A DNA stretch of 64,000 nucleotides, taken from Nocardia sp. SYP-A9097 (GTDB lineage: Bacteria; Actinomycetota; Actinomycetes; Mycobacteriales; Mycobacteriaceae). The position numbers and the translations under genes are program-made. The notes beneath the pieces were generated by a model. That model saw nothing but the letters and a program-made list of their open reading frames with translations, did no database searches and was not told where the DNA came from. The stretch is from NCBI RefSeq assembly GCF_009649815.1, contig NZ_WJIC01000026.1, positions 9,444 to 73,443 of the forward strand, given 5' to 3'. This document shows positions 9,080-16,868 of this stretch, piece after piece; the first letter of the stretch is position 1; every line of letters starts with the position of its first letter.

Positions 9080-10028
9080 GGAGCACCGGACGGGGGAGGG
9101 TGTCTTTCGGGTCGTGATCAGCGGTACGGGGTCCAGGGTGCCGCGTCGTCCTGGCCCTGGAAGGTCGTGAAGCGATGGCGCCATTGCGTTCGGCTGGCCG
9201 CTTGCTGATCAGCACGTCGGGGGTGACGTGGGCCCAGGCCACACGCTTGGCGCAGGCCCGCGGCATGCGCAGTGCCCGGCCGGTCCGCAGATTCAAGATC
9301 AGTTCACGATCGAGGACACTGCGGCCGTCGATGTATAGTGCCTGGTAGATCGCTTCATGGCTGATCCGCATGGACGTGTCGTCGGGGAAGTCGATCTTCA
9401 GCCGCTGCGCGATCTGCTCCGGGCTCCACGCCTGCGCCCATTGCCGGTCCGAGCGGTGCGGCTTGTTGCGGCCGGTCCATGTTCCTGTCGCCGGGCCGGC
9501 GGCGATCCTGCCGTTCGCGTCGGCGATCCGCCCCGACAGTCGATGTTGGACATACTTCCGAAGCTGTTGATTCTCAAGGAGTTTCGACTTCTTCGGGCGT
9601 CTGGCGAACAGCTCGGCCTTCCACTGGGCCACCGAGGCGCGGTAATCGAGCTTCCCTCCGCGGGTCGCGGCGTTTCGTCGCAACTCCCGCGAGATGGTCG
9701 ACGGGCTGCGTCCCAGCGCCTGCGCGATCTGCCGTACTCCCTTGTCCTGCGCCTCGAGTAGCGCGATCTCCTCGCGCTCGGTGAACGACAGGTAGCGGCC
9801 GCCGGGCCGGCTCCAGGAGTACGGTGACATCCCGCCAGCTTCCCGGAACCAGCGAGAGCCCGCGACTGGCGATACCCCCACCGCGACACCGGCTTCCGTT
9901 GGAAGCATGCCCTCCGCGATCCTGTCCCAGAAGAGCCGCTCCACCGAGCGCGGGTGCCCGGGAGCCCCCGGTGACCGCATCGGAGCTCGTCCGGTGACCT
10001 CCCGCATCCAGTCCGATGGCCTTCCCAT
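9069..10028 (-). mobile_element. IS30-family transposase, catalytic domain missing
   Basis: From ATG 10028 the protein starts MGRPSDWMREVTGRAPM and contains the IS30 helix-turn-helix (LSFTEREEIALLEAQDKGVR, then RSPSTISRELRRN) and the middle part WAQAWSPEQIAQRLKIDFP, ISHEAIYQALY and VTPDVLISKRPAE. Normal IS30 enzymes continue with a DDE core; here the reading derails just after RPAE and ends without any of the three acidic residues, about 120 codons short. The element is therefore dead. It separates the Fur/Zur remnant from the NlpC/P60 remnant and probably interrupted both, or marks a deletion joining them. Confidence 0.85.
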
Positions 10029-10084
10029 AACACCCTCCATGACCTCGGGTGTTGCGACCACCGGTTGAACCTGAGTTCTTCACC

Positions 10085-10273
10085 TCCCCGGGCCAGAGCA
10101 ACTCACACCATGTCGCCATCTACTACGGGCGCAACGACAAAGGCCACGACCTGATCCTGCACGCACCCCAGACCGGGCAGAGCGTCACGATCGCACCGCT
10201 GTGGGAGGGCGAGCACCTGGATGTGCGCCGCTTCAGCATCCCTGCCGACCCGGCCGAAGGGAAACGACTGTGA
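10085..10273 (+). pseudogene. C-terminal tail of an NlpC/P60 peptidoglycan hydrolase
   Basis: The reading HHVAIYYGRNDKG..LILHAPQTGQ is the histidine-containing second half of an NlpC/P60 endopeptidase; the catalytic cysteine half is absent and the IS30 remnant lies directly upstream. Such hydrolases are common at the start of actinobacterial conjugation operons, where they open the cell wall. The stop overlaps the GTG of the next gene (GTGA), so this was the upstream member of the following operon. Confidence 0.7.
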
Positions 10274-10822
10274 CAGAAGATAACTCACCACTCTTCGGCC
10301 GACCCGGCCGCGACGGAGCCGACTGGTTCGGCGCCCCCCTCTGCTGAGACAGCGCACGGCAACCGAGCCGCCTGGCCCGGTAAGCTCACGACCCCTGAGG
10401 AACGCATGGCGGCGTTGGCTGCCCGCGGCCCCTATCTGGTGCTCTGGACCGCCGCCACGTTGCGGACCTTCACGGTGGCCCGACCGGACCGAACGGTGAT
10501 CTGGCATTCGCGTTTCTATGCCGATGTCGTCATCGACACTATCGATGACGCGGCGAAAGCTGGGGCACTGCAAGCGATCTGGGTCGCGGCACGAGCATGC
10601 GAGGAATGGGGCGCCGACGTCGCGACGCTGCGGCTGACAGTGGCCAACCCGGGGATTGATCGCGGTGCGGTCGAGGCTGCGGCGATCAGCCGTGGGCTGA
10701 TCCTGGACCTGGTCGTCGACGCGCTCAACAACCCTGCCGTCGATCACCCGCCCGGACGCTGGATCGGTTGGTGGACACGCGATCTCGGCGCGCTCATCCA
10801 CAACCTGCAGGGGCTGGCGTGA
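10269..10822 (+). pseudogene. Conjugation-operon gene with a one-base shift in a C run
   Basis: GTG 10269, coupled to the previous stop, opens MTEDNSPLFGRPGRDGADWF but ends at TGA 10346-10348. If one C is removed from the six-C run at 10334-10339, the frame joins SAETAHGNRAAWPGKLTTPE and then RMAALAARGPYLVLWTAATL, running on to 10822. The joined product would be about 184 residues with a C-terminal helical, tryptophan-rich part. I do not recognise the family. The lesion may be a sequencing error; if real, translation could resume at ATG 10406. The stop overlaps the next start (GTGA). Confidence 0.55.
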
Positions 10823-11388
10823 GACCGGCGACCGTGTGGCCCACCCCGCGCAGAGCCGCGCTGCGGGTCACTGCTTGCGTGCTACTTGCCGTTACCGGCG
10901 CCTGCAGTCGGGTCTCGACCACCGGTGGTGCGGTCGACAGGATGGACTGTCCCGCAGCAGTATTCGCCGAGCCGTTCACTGGGATCGATCCGTGCTCGGC
11001 GGCGCAGGTGGTGGTCGCGACGCTGGAGACGGTGTTCACCTGCCGGCCCGGCGAACAGGCCGACCAACGCTCGTCCTTCCGGGCGGCGTCACCGCTGATG
11101 ACGACCGACTTCGCCGCGCGCTGGGACATCACGAGCTCGGTTCTGGCACCGATTACGAGTACGCAGTGGCAGCGGTGGCGCCGCCTGGGAATCGGTCTCA
11201 CCGCGACCGCTCGTCTCGGCGATGACGACCATCCAGCCGACACGGACACCCTCTTCGCCCGTGTTGCCACCGTGGCCCTGCACCCAGGAGACGGCACACC
11301 GTCAACCTCCCTGGTCGTTTACATCCGTGCGATTCACCCGAATTCGCTTGCGGGGTGGCGCATTTCAGCGTTGGAGGTGAGGGCATGA
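10819..11388 (+). CDS. Lipoprotein of the conjugation operon
   Basis: GTG 10819 overlaps the preceding stop by four bases. The 189-residue product has basic residues, a hydrophobic stretch (RVTACVLLAVTGAC) and a lipobox-like VTGAC, so it is probably a lipid-anchored secreted protein. The mature part is not recognised; position between the NlpC remnant and the coiled-coil gene fits a conjugation-specific envelope protein (TcpC/TrbL-neighbour type), which is inference. The stop overlaps the next ATG (ATGA). Confidence 0.65.
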   Translation: MRPATVWPTPRRAALRVTACVLLAVTGACSRVSTTGGAVDRMDCPAAVFAEPFTGIDPCSAAQVVVATLETVFTCRPGEQADQRSSFRAASPLMTTDFAARWDITSSVLAPITSTQWQRWRRLGIGLTATARLGDDDHPADTDTLFARVATVALHPGDGTPSTSLVVYIRAIHPNSLAGWRISALEVRA

Positions 11389-12380
11389 GCGGTGGCGACC
11401 CGGTCGAAGAGGGTGGGCAAGCGGTCCGAACCGGATTCGTGCAAGCCATGCAGACAGCGGCGATGACGATGAACCTGCTGCAGCGTCGCGGCGCCGAAGC
11501 GCGATCGCAGGCCGAGTTCGACCGTCGCACCGACGACGCTGAGCAGCGAATGCGGCAAAACACCGAGGTGCATGAGCTGAAGGTGGAGGGCTACCACGCT
11601 CGCCAGTCGAACGAGGGTGAACTTCACCAGCTCGAAAAGCATTTCAAGACCCGGCAGTTCGAACGCGCCGAGGAGCTGCACGATCTGGAACGTCAGATCA
11701 AAAAGCGTGTCGTCGAGCGTGGCGATGCGGATCTGGATCGCCGTGCGGCAGACAGCACAGCCGAACGCGCGAACAAGGATGACCTGCATCAGGTGCAACG
11801 GCAGAATCTGCTCAATCGCGCAGGCTGGGAGAAAGAGCGCCACGACCTGGACGTGGAATACAAGCAACTGCTCATCGACATCCGCCGCCGCGCCGCCGGT
11901 TTCACCGAAACCCTTGGTGGGCAAGACCGCGACCAGGGCGCGGCGATGCGTGCCGCAGCAGCCTATGCGGCCGCGGACAGCACCGCGCACCTGTCCGATC
12001 AGCATCAATCCCATGCCGACGCCTTCGCCGAGCGGCTCACCGAGGACGCCGATCTGAGCGTCCACGACCTCCTCGATGCCGATTCTGGCGCACCGGCCGG
12101 CGCCTCGGACATACCGCCGGCGGTATCGCGCGCCACGAACGGGTTGGCCGAGGAACTGAACTTCTACATCGTGGTGAATCACCACGCCCAGCAGAACTCC
12201 CATGACCCGGAACCGCCTGTCGTCGACGGGACCGTGATCGAGGCGGCGATCGAGGCCGCCGAGGTGATCGATGTCGACGTCATCGACGGCTACGGCGACG
12301 ACGCGGGTCTCGGCAATGCCAGCCCCGCCGCGACGCCCGAGCCGCCGTCGCCGTCGCCGGACGTGGGGTTCGAACCATGA
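11385..12380 (+). CDS. Coiled-coil protein of the conjugation operon
   Basis: The start at ATG 11385 is fixed by the ATGA overlap with the lipoprotein gene. Residues ~25-175 are a long charged, heptad-like helix (RRTDDAEQRMRQNTEVHELK and similar), followed by an alanine-rich region and an acidic, proline-rich tail that ends in DVGFEP. That ending, and the EAAIEAA element before it, recur at the C-termini of the next two proteins. I do not recognise a database family. Product 331 residues, intact. Confidence 0.7.
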   Translation: MSGGDPVEEGGQAVRTGFVQAMQTAAMTMNLLQRRGAEARSQAEFDRRTDDAEQRMRQNTEVHELKVEGYHARQSNEGELHQLEKHFKTRQFERAEELHDLERQIKKRVVERGDADLDRRAADSTAERANKDDLHQVQRQNLLNRAGWEKERHDLDVEYKQLLIDIRRRAAGFTETLGGQDRDQGAAMRAAAAYAAADSTAHLSDQHQSHADAFAERLTEDADLSVHDLLDADSGAPAGASDIPPAVSRATNGLAEELNFYIVVNHHAQQNSHDPEPPVVDGTVIEAAIEAAEVIDVDVIDGYGDDAGLGNASPAATPEPPSPSPDVGFEP

Positions 12381-12454
12381 CCAGCCGGACCCGCCAGGCC
12401 TCGGAATGGGTCTGCCGCACACAGGAACCGGCAGCCAGGGGCCGTGATGAGTAA
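12377..12454 (+). CDS. Micro-ORF, 25 residues (MTSRTRQ type)
   Basis: ATG 12377 overlaps the stop of the coiled-coil gene (ATGA) and gives a 25-residue peptide starting MTSRTRQAS. Its stop overlaps the next gene by eight bases. A second micro-ORF in the same situation at 13319 starts MSRPRQPL. The repeated position and similar N-terminus argue for real translation, either as a peptide or to couple ribosomes to the next gene. No family is known to me. Confidence 0.4.
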   Translation: MTSRTRQASEWVCRTQEPAARGRDE

Positions 12455-13322
12455 GCCGACTCGGTTGCAGGCGAAAGTGCTTAAGGCCGTGCATGTTCAC
12501 GCCGCGACCGCACGGGTGATGCAGGACCGCGCCAAGGCCAGGCAGCAAACCACGGGGCAGTCTCCGCCTGCCTCGTGGTACCAGGATTTCCACGGTCGAG
12601 CTGTGCTGCGACAGGAGTTGGAGAACGCCGCTACCGCCGCGGGAATCCCTGCCGTCTGGGTCGCCCAGGTGCGGGAGCGCGGCGATCTGGGCATGCGGTG
12701 GCGTGCCGATGTGCATTGGCGCGCACCGGAATTCATCGACCGGGACCAACTCCTGAAGAATCTGGAACAGCAGGTGCGCGGTGTGCAGGACATGGCAGCG
12801 GTCGCGGCAGTGCACGGGGAGCGCGGCGCGCGATCGGAGGTCGGGACCGCGCAGATGTTCGATCGCACACTGCGGGTGCTGAATCAACGGATCAACGCTG
12901 TTGCCGCCGTGCTGGAGGTGTCAGCGACTGAGGCCGAACAACTCTGGGGCGCACACACCTGGTCCACCGCGGCCGAGGGCGTCCGCGACCACAACCACGT
13001 CACCCTCGTCGACCGATGGCGCGCGCACGCCCGCACCGCCACGACCGACCTCGCCCTGCAAGCCAAAGCGCTCACCGACGCCGGGATCACCGCAGGCACC
13101 CGGGCACTGCCCGCCCCGAATGACATGACCGAGCTGATCCGGGCACAACTGTCACCGACCACACCACCGGAACCCGGCACCGGACTTTCCGAGCCAGGCG
13201 CGCGGATCACCGAGGCCATCGAAGCCGCCGGAATCACCAGCGACACAAGCGCAGAGCTCGTCATCACAGACAGCCCGGACCAATCACCAGTCACCACAAC
13301 AGTTCCCGGGATCGAACCATGA
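12447..13322 (+). CDS. Conjugation-operon protein, paralogue of the next gene
   Basis: The 291-residue product is mostly helical with repeated tryptophans (ASWYQDFHGRAVLRQEL, RWRADVHW) and ends in an acidic/proline tail closing with GIEP. It aligns with the split gene at 13408-14319 over its second half, e.g. ATEAEQLWGAHTWST with EESDGMWATDAGGW and ALPAPNDMTELIRAQL with PIPAPHTMFEHVTHAL. The family is unknown to me. The start is ATG 12447, overlapping the micro-ORF. The stop overlaps the next micro-ORF by four bases. Confidence 0.65.
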   Translation: MSKPTRLQAKVLKAVHVHAATARVMQDRAKARQQTTGQSPPASWYQDFHGRAVLRQELENAATAAGIPAVWVAQVRERGDLGMRWRADVHWRAPEFIDRDQLLKNLEQQVRGVQDMAAVAAVHGERGARSEVGTAQMFDRTLRVLNQRINAVAAVLEVSATEAEQLWGAHTWSTAAEGVRDHNHVTLVDRWRAHARTATTDLALQAKALTDAGITAGTRALPAPNDMTELIRAQLSPTTPPEPGTGLSEPGARITEAIEAAGITSDTSAELVITDSPDQSPVTTTVPGIEP

Positions 13323-13405
13323 GCCGGCCCCGCCAGCCGCTCCGGACTGCCGATCAGGTGGTGAAACCCGTTGCAGAACACCATGGCTCGACGAGGGAGG
13401 AATAG
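13319..13405 (+). CDS. Micro-ORF, 28 residues (MSRPRQ type)
   Basis: ATG 13319 overlaps the preceding stop (ATGA); the 28-residue peptide starts MSRPRQPLRTADQVV and ends two bases before ATG 13408. The end of the ORF carries the ribosome binding site (gggaggaa) for the next gene. See the sister micro-ORF at 12377. Confidence 0.4.
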   Translation: MSRPRQPLRTADQVVKPVAEHHGSTREE

Positions 13406-13407
13406 GC

Positions 13408-14319
13408 ATGACCGAACCGAATTCATCGACACCGGCGGCAAGCGTGCCGACCTGGCGCGTACGGCTGCTGGATCGCATCCAAAACCTGGCGGCGGACCAT
13501 TCGCGAGTTCTCCGGCAGGGATATGAGGGGAGCGAGGGCGGGGGAGAGGCCTCGGTGCTGGCGTGGCGCACACAGTTGCAACTGCTGGCTATCTCGCGCG
13601 AGGAGGTTGTCACTCAGGCGCGGGCGGTCGGCATCTCCCGGATTGATGTCGACGACGCTGTTTTTCTGGGAGAGCAAGGATTTCGTGCCCCGGTCGACTC
13701 CGTGCAACCTGGGGATCGGGTCCGGGAGATGATGATCGACGGTGTCGTCAATGACACGTGGCAACTGCAGCACATGGCCGCGATCCATGTGGTGCGTGAT
13801 CAACAGCTTCTCTCGGACGCACACTACTTCGAGGACCCGCAGGTACTGGCACAATACGAGCGGAATATGGCCGCACTGTGAATGCGGGCCAGCGCGGTCT
13901 CACGGGCGGTCTCGCTGACCGCGGAAGAATCCGATGGAATGTGGGCCACCGACGCAGGCGGTTGGCAGCAGATCCTCGCCGCGTCGGTTGATACCTATGA
14001 CGCTCGAGGGCTGGAAGAACGCTGGCGTATCTACGCGTGGCCGGGGATCGCGGACGGCGCCCACCGGGACCTGGCTGCGCTGGGTATGGACCCCAGCAAC
14101 GCGTTCGCGATCGAGCCGATTCCGGCCCCGCACACCATGTTCGAGCACGTCACCCATGCGCTGAGCGCTGAACGAGACGACCCGGGGGCGAATGCCATCG
14201 ACCACGCTGTTGATGCCGCGCTGCCGAACGACCCCGACCTGGACTGGCCGACTTCTCCCGCGGTGGAAAGCGGTCCCGGATCTCCCGCGCCGGACGCGTC
14301 CACCGGAGCCGAGCCATGA
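13408..14319 (+). pseudogene. Paralogue of 12447 gene, split by an in-frame TGA
   Basis: The frame is open from ATG 13408 to TGA 13879-13881, then continues in the same frame from ATG 13882 to 14319. Read through the stop, the product is about 303 residues and aligns without gap across the break with the 12447 protein: RTLRVL.QRINAVAAVLEVS against RNMAAL*MRASAVSRAVSLT. The C-terminus ends TGAEP, like its neighbours GIEP and GFEP. I infer a recent nonsense mutation. Because ATG follows the stop directly, two separate polypeptides could still be made by reinitiation. Confidence 0.65.
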
Positions 14320-15398
14320 CCGAGCCGGTAAACGATGGACCGAACCCCCGCGATATCGCGGCCGAACACCTCGAGCTGATGCAGCAGATCCAACAGCTGG
14401 CGCTCGAGAGCGGGCAATTGCTCGCGCGGATGTATGACACGCGAGCTCCTGAGCGACGTTACCGACCACGACTGGCACAACGGCACCAGGCGCCGCGACG
14501 TGGCACCGGCATCGCAATGGCCACAAAAGCTCAAAGACGCCAACACCGCCCTGGCCGCCGCTTCCTCAACGTCCTGTCCGACGAGAACTATGCCCGCATG
14601 GTGACACCACCCAGACGGAAACGCTTCAGTGTCTACGAAGGCGAGAAGAACATCGTCATCGACATCGAACACGAACCCACCCGGCACCACCTGCCCGAAT
14701 TCAAACCCGCCGACTTCGTCCTCAGCAACGACACCCTGTACGCCCTGTCGATGACCGGCCCCGACTCGGCCGGGCCACTCACCGCCGCACTCGTCGGACA
14801 AATCCTCGAAGCCGCGCTAGCGATCGCCCGCGCACGTCTGGACGGGCGGCTGGCGGTGCCACTGCTGGCAGTGTTGGACGAGGCAGCCAACTGCGCCCGT
14901 ATCGGCGAGCTACCCAGCTACTACACCTACTGCGGTGGCTGCGGAATCATTCTGATGACGATCATCCAGGTCCTCGAACAAGGCGAGGACCTCTGGGGTG
15001 TCAACGGTGTGAAAATCATGCGCGCCCAATCGATCGAGATCTACGGCGGCAACATCGCCGCCGTCGGCTACCTCGATGAATGGTCGAAAATGATCGACGA
15101 CCACGACGTGGCCGACCATTCCCGCTCCATCGGCCCCGCAGGAGTCAACCGCACTACCTCCTGGCGACCCGAACCGTTGCTCAATGTCGCCAAACTCGGT
15201 GCGCTGCCCAAAGATCGGGCCCTGATCCGGCTTCCCGGGCATCAGCCGATGCTCGTGCGCAAGATCTTCTGGTGGAACCACCCCGTCTTCGCGCCGCTCG
15301 TCACCGCCTCACTGCACCAGTTCGAACACGCTGTCTCCCTGCACAAACAACCCCACGCGACCCCACCATCCGGACACGACGGAGGCATCGAGCGATGA
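14316..15398 (+). pseudogene. TraG/VirD4-type coupling protein, N-terminal half lost
   Basis: From about residue 90 the product reads RMVTPPRRKRFSVYEGE, SNDTLYALSMTGPDSAGPLT, VPLLAVLDEAANCARIGELP (Walker B region of TraG/VirD4 ATPases) and GVNGVKIMRAQSIEIYGGN, the RecA-like second half of a conjugative coupling protein. The Walker A loop and membrane anchor are absent. The first ~40 residues (MTEPVNDGPNPRDIAAEHLE) look like a different small protein joined to it, and a second frame is more coding-like at about 14440-14560. I infer a deletion plus frameshift. The stop overlaps the next ATG (ATGA). Confidence 0.75.
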
Positions 15399-16279
15399 CC
15401 ACACCCTCCGCCGGCGCCACCCCACAGCCAGGCGGTGCCGCCAAGAATCCACCGAAGCCCCCGGCCTACCCGGACTTCGTGACCTTCGCCGAGAAATGGC
15501 TCTTCCCCTTCCAGACGGTTCGCCTCGCCGAGGCGAACCGGGAACAGACCTACACGTGGTGCCCACAGTGGTGGCGCCACCGCCCAGTCGCGGTCCGCAT
15601 CGCGGCCCTGCACAACGCATTCGAAGCCTCGCGCCGCAGCCGCTCCGGCGGAGCCATATCGACCTTCCTGCTCAGCCACATTGACGCCCACATGAGAATC
15701 ATCCTCGATGCCGCCAACGGACCCCTGCACCGCTGCACGAGAACCAAACATATAGCACTGCAATCACTTTCCGCCGACCCCGTGCCTGCAGGATGGTTCG
15801 GAGACATGCGGCGACCGGCGAACCTCAGCGACGGGGAAGGAGGCAAGGGTAAGCCACCGCGGTTTGCGCACTACACCGATTTCGTCGATCAATGGCTCCT
15901 GCCGGTGACCGCAGTACGCATCGCCGCCAATCACCGCGAAGGGCAATACACCTGGTGCCGGCAATGGTGGGCACACCACGGCGTAGCGGTGCGGTTCGCC
16001 GCAATGCGTGCGGTGTTCGAAGCAGCGCGTGTCGCCGAGGACGGCACGGCGATGAGCACCCTGTTCGTTTCGCACATCGACCCCCATATGCGAGTGATCC
16101 TCGACGCCGCGCAGGGCCCGCTGCACCGCTGCACCCCCGACCGGCACGTCCCGCAGCCTGGACTCCCCTCCGATTCGGTGCCGACGGGCTGGTTCGGAAC
16201 GGGAGGTAGCTCGTCACCGATCGACGAACTCGGGTTCGGTCCGGATTTCCGACTACTTCGAAACAGCGGACCGCTGTGA
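15395..16279 (+). CDS. Tandem DUF4913-domain protein
   Basis: The start at ATG 15395 is coupled to the TraG fragment. The 294-residue protein has two copies of the same ~110-residue domain, each with F..KWL/QWLLP, YTWC.QWW, an FEA.R segment, LSHIDAHMRIILDA or VSHIDPHMRVILDA, and GPLHRCT. This pattern is DUF4913, found next to conjugation genes in actinobacterial plasmids and integrative elements; its function is not established. A doubled domain is unusual, as the domain normally appears once. It appears intact. Confidence 0.8.
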   Translation: MTTPSAGATPQPGGAAKNPPKPPAYPDFVTFAEKWLFPFQTVRLAEANREQTYTWCPQWWRHRPVAVRIAALHNAFEASRRSRSGGAISTFLLSHIDAHMRIILDAANGPLHRCTRTKHIALQSLSADPVPAGWFGDMRRPANLSDGEGGKGKPPRFAHYTDFVDQWLLPVTAVRIAANHREGQYTWCRQWWAHHGVAVRFAAMRAVFEAARVAEDGTAMSTLFVSHIDPHMRVILDAAQGPLHRCTPDRHVPQPGLPSDSVPTGWFGTGGSSSPIDELGFGPDFRLLRNSGPL

Positions 16280-16335
16280 AGATTATGGCCGGACAAGAGA
16301 CCCAGGCACGTTCTGAGACTGAGAGGGAGGCTGGC

Positions 16336-16540
16336 ATGCGGGTGGTCAAGGATGTCGACGGCAGCATTGTCCGGCGGGTGCGCCCGCTCGACGTCGCCGG
16401 CGAGGAGATCGCGACCGGTGACCCGATTTCTGGCGCATCTACGCGATTCCGGCTACAGCCCAAACACGCTGTCCTCGTACTGCTACGACCTGCGGCGGCT
16501 GTTCATGTTTCTTCTCTGCACTTTGCACATCGGCGCCTGA
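16336..16540 (+). pseudogene. Tyrosine recombinase (integrase), N-terminal stump
   Basis: ATG 16336 follows a ribosome binding site (gggagg) and opens MRVVKDVDGSIVRRVRPLDV; after a frame change near 16420 the reading continues VTRFLAHLRDSGYSPNTLSS and YCYDLRRLFMFL, the SAM-like core-binding domain of a phage-type integrase. It breaks off near 16525, so the whole catalytic domain is missing. It probably marks one end of the former mobile element. Confidence 0.7.
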
Positions 16541-16868
16541 CATGTTCAGTCTTCGGCGTGCGTCTCCGAGTCAAGAGTTGTGCAGGGGGTATGTATGGGT
16601 GGACGCCGTTCAGTCACGGATTTGAAGTCCCACTGCGAACGGCAGCCGTGGTCGTGGCGCTTCTCCTTCTCCTGCGGTCGTCGGAGTCAGGCATCACGTA
16701 GCAATTTCCGTCTCGATCAGCATTTCCTTTGTTTTACGACGTAGGCGACCCCAGTCCGTGTCATCCTTGGTAGCGGCGATCACATCTAGCTACTGTTCGG
16801 CAACATTCCCGCTCCCCGGCCTGGGGGGCGGCCTGCAAGGGTGGATTCCATTCAGCAGAGGAGACACT
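16541..16868. other. Gene-poor junction with a short minus-strand coding remnant
   Basis: Minus-strand bases 16694-16783 read a 29-residue peptide ending RLRRKTKEMLIETEIAT before a stop; it has coding-like composition but no family I can name, and an in-frame stop lies just upstream at 16790-16792. Otherwise the stretch holds only the upstream region of the next gene. Confidence 0.35.

Noticed and set aside
11334..12887. Long minus-strand frame of 517 codons
   Set aside because: It is antisense to the coiled-coil and paralogue genes, has no domain, and arises from the high GC content of the third codon positions.
13879..13881. TGA as a selenocysteine codon
   Set aside because: The paralogue has an ordinary residue here, ATG follows at once, and there is no sign of a SECIS element or catalytic context.
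16590..16860. Two similar 17-base strings (gggtggacgccgttcag and gggtggattccattcag) as attachment-site repeats near the LPMO gene
   Set aside because: Only 14 of 17 bases agree, they lie on the same side of the gene and no third copy was found at the other integrase remnant.
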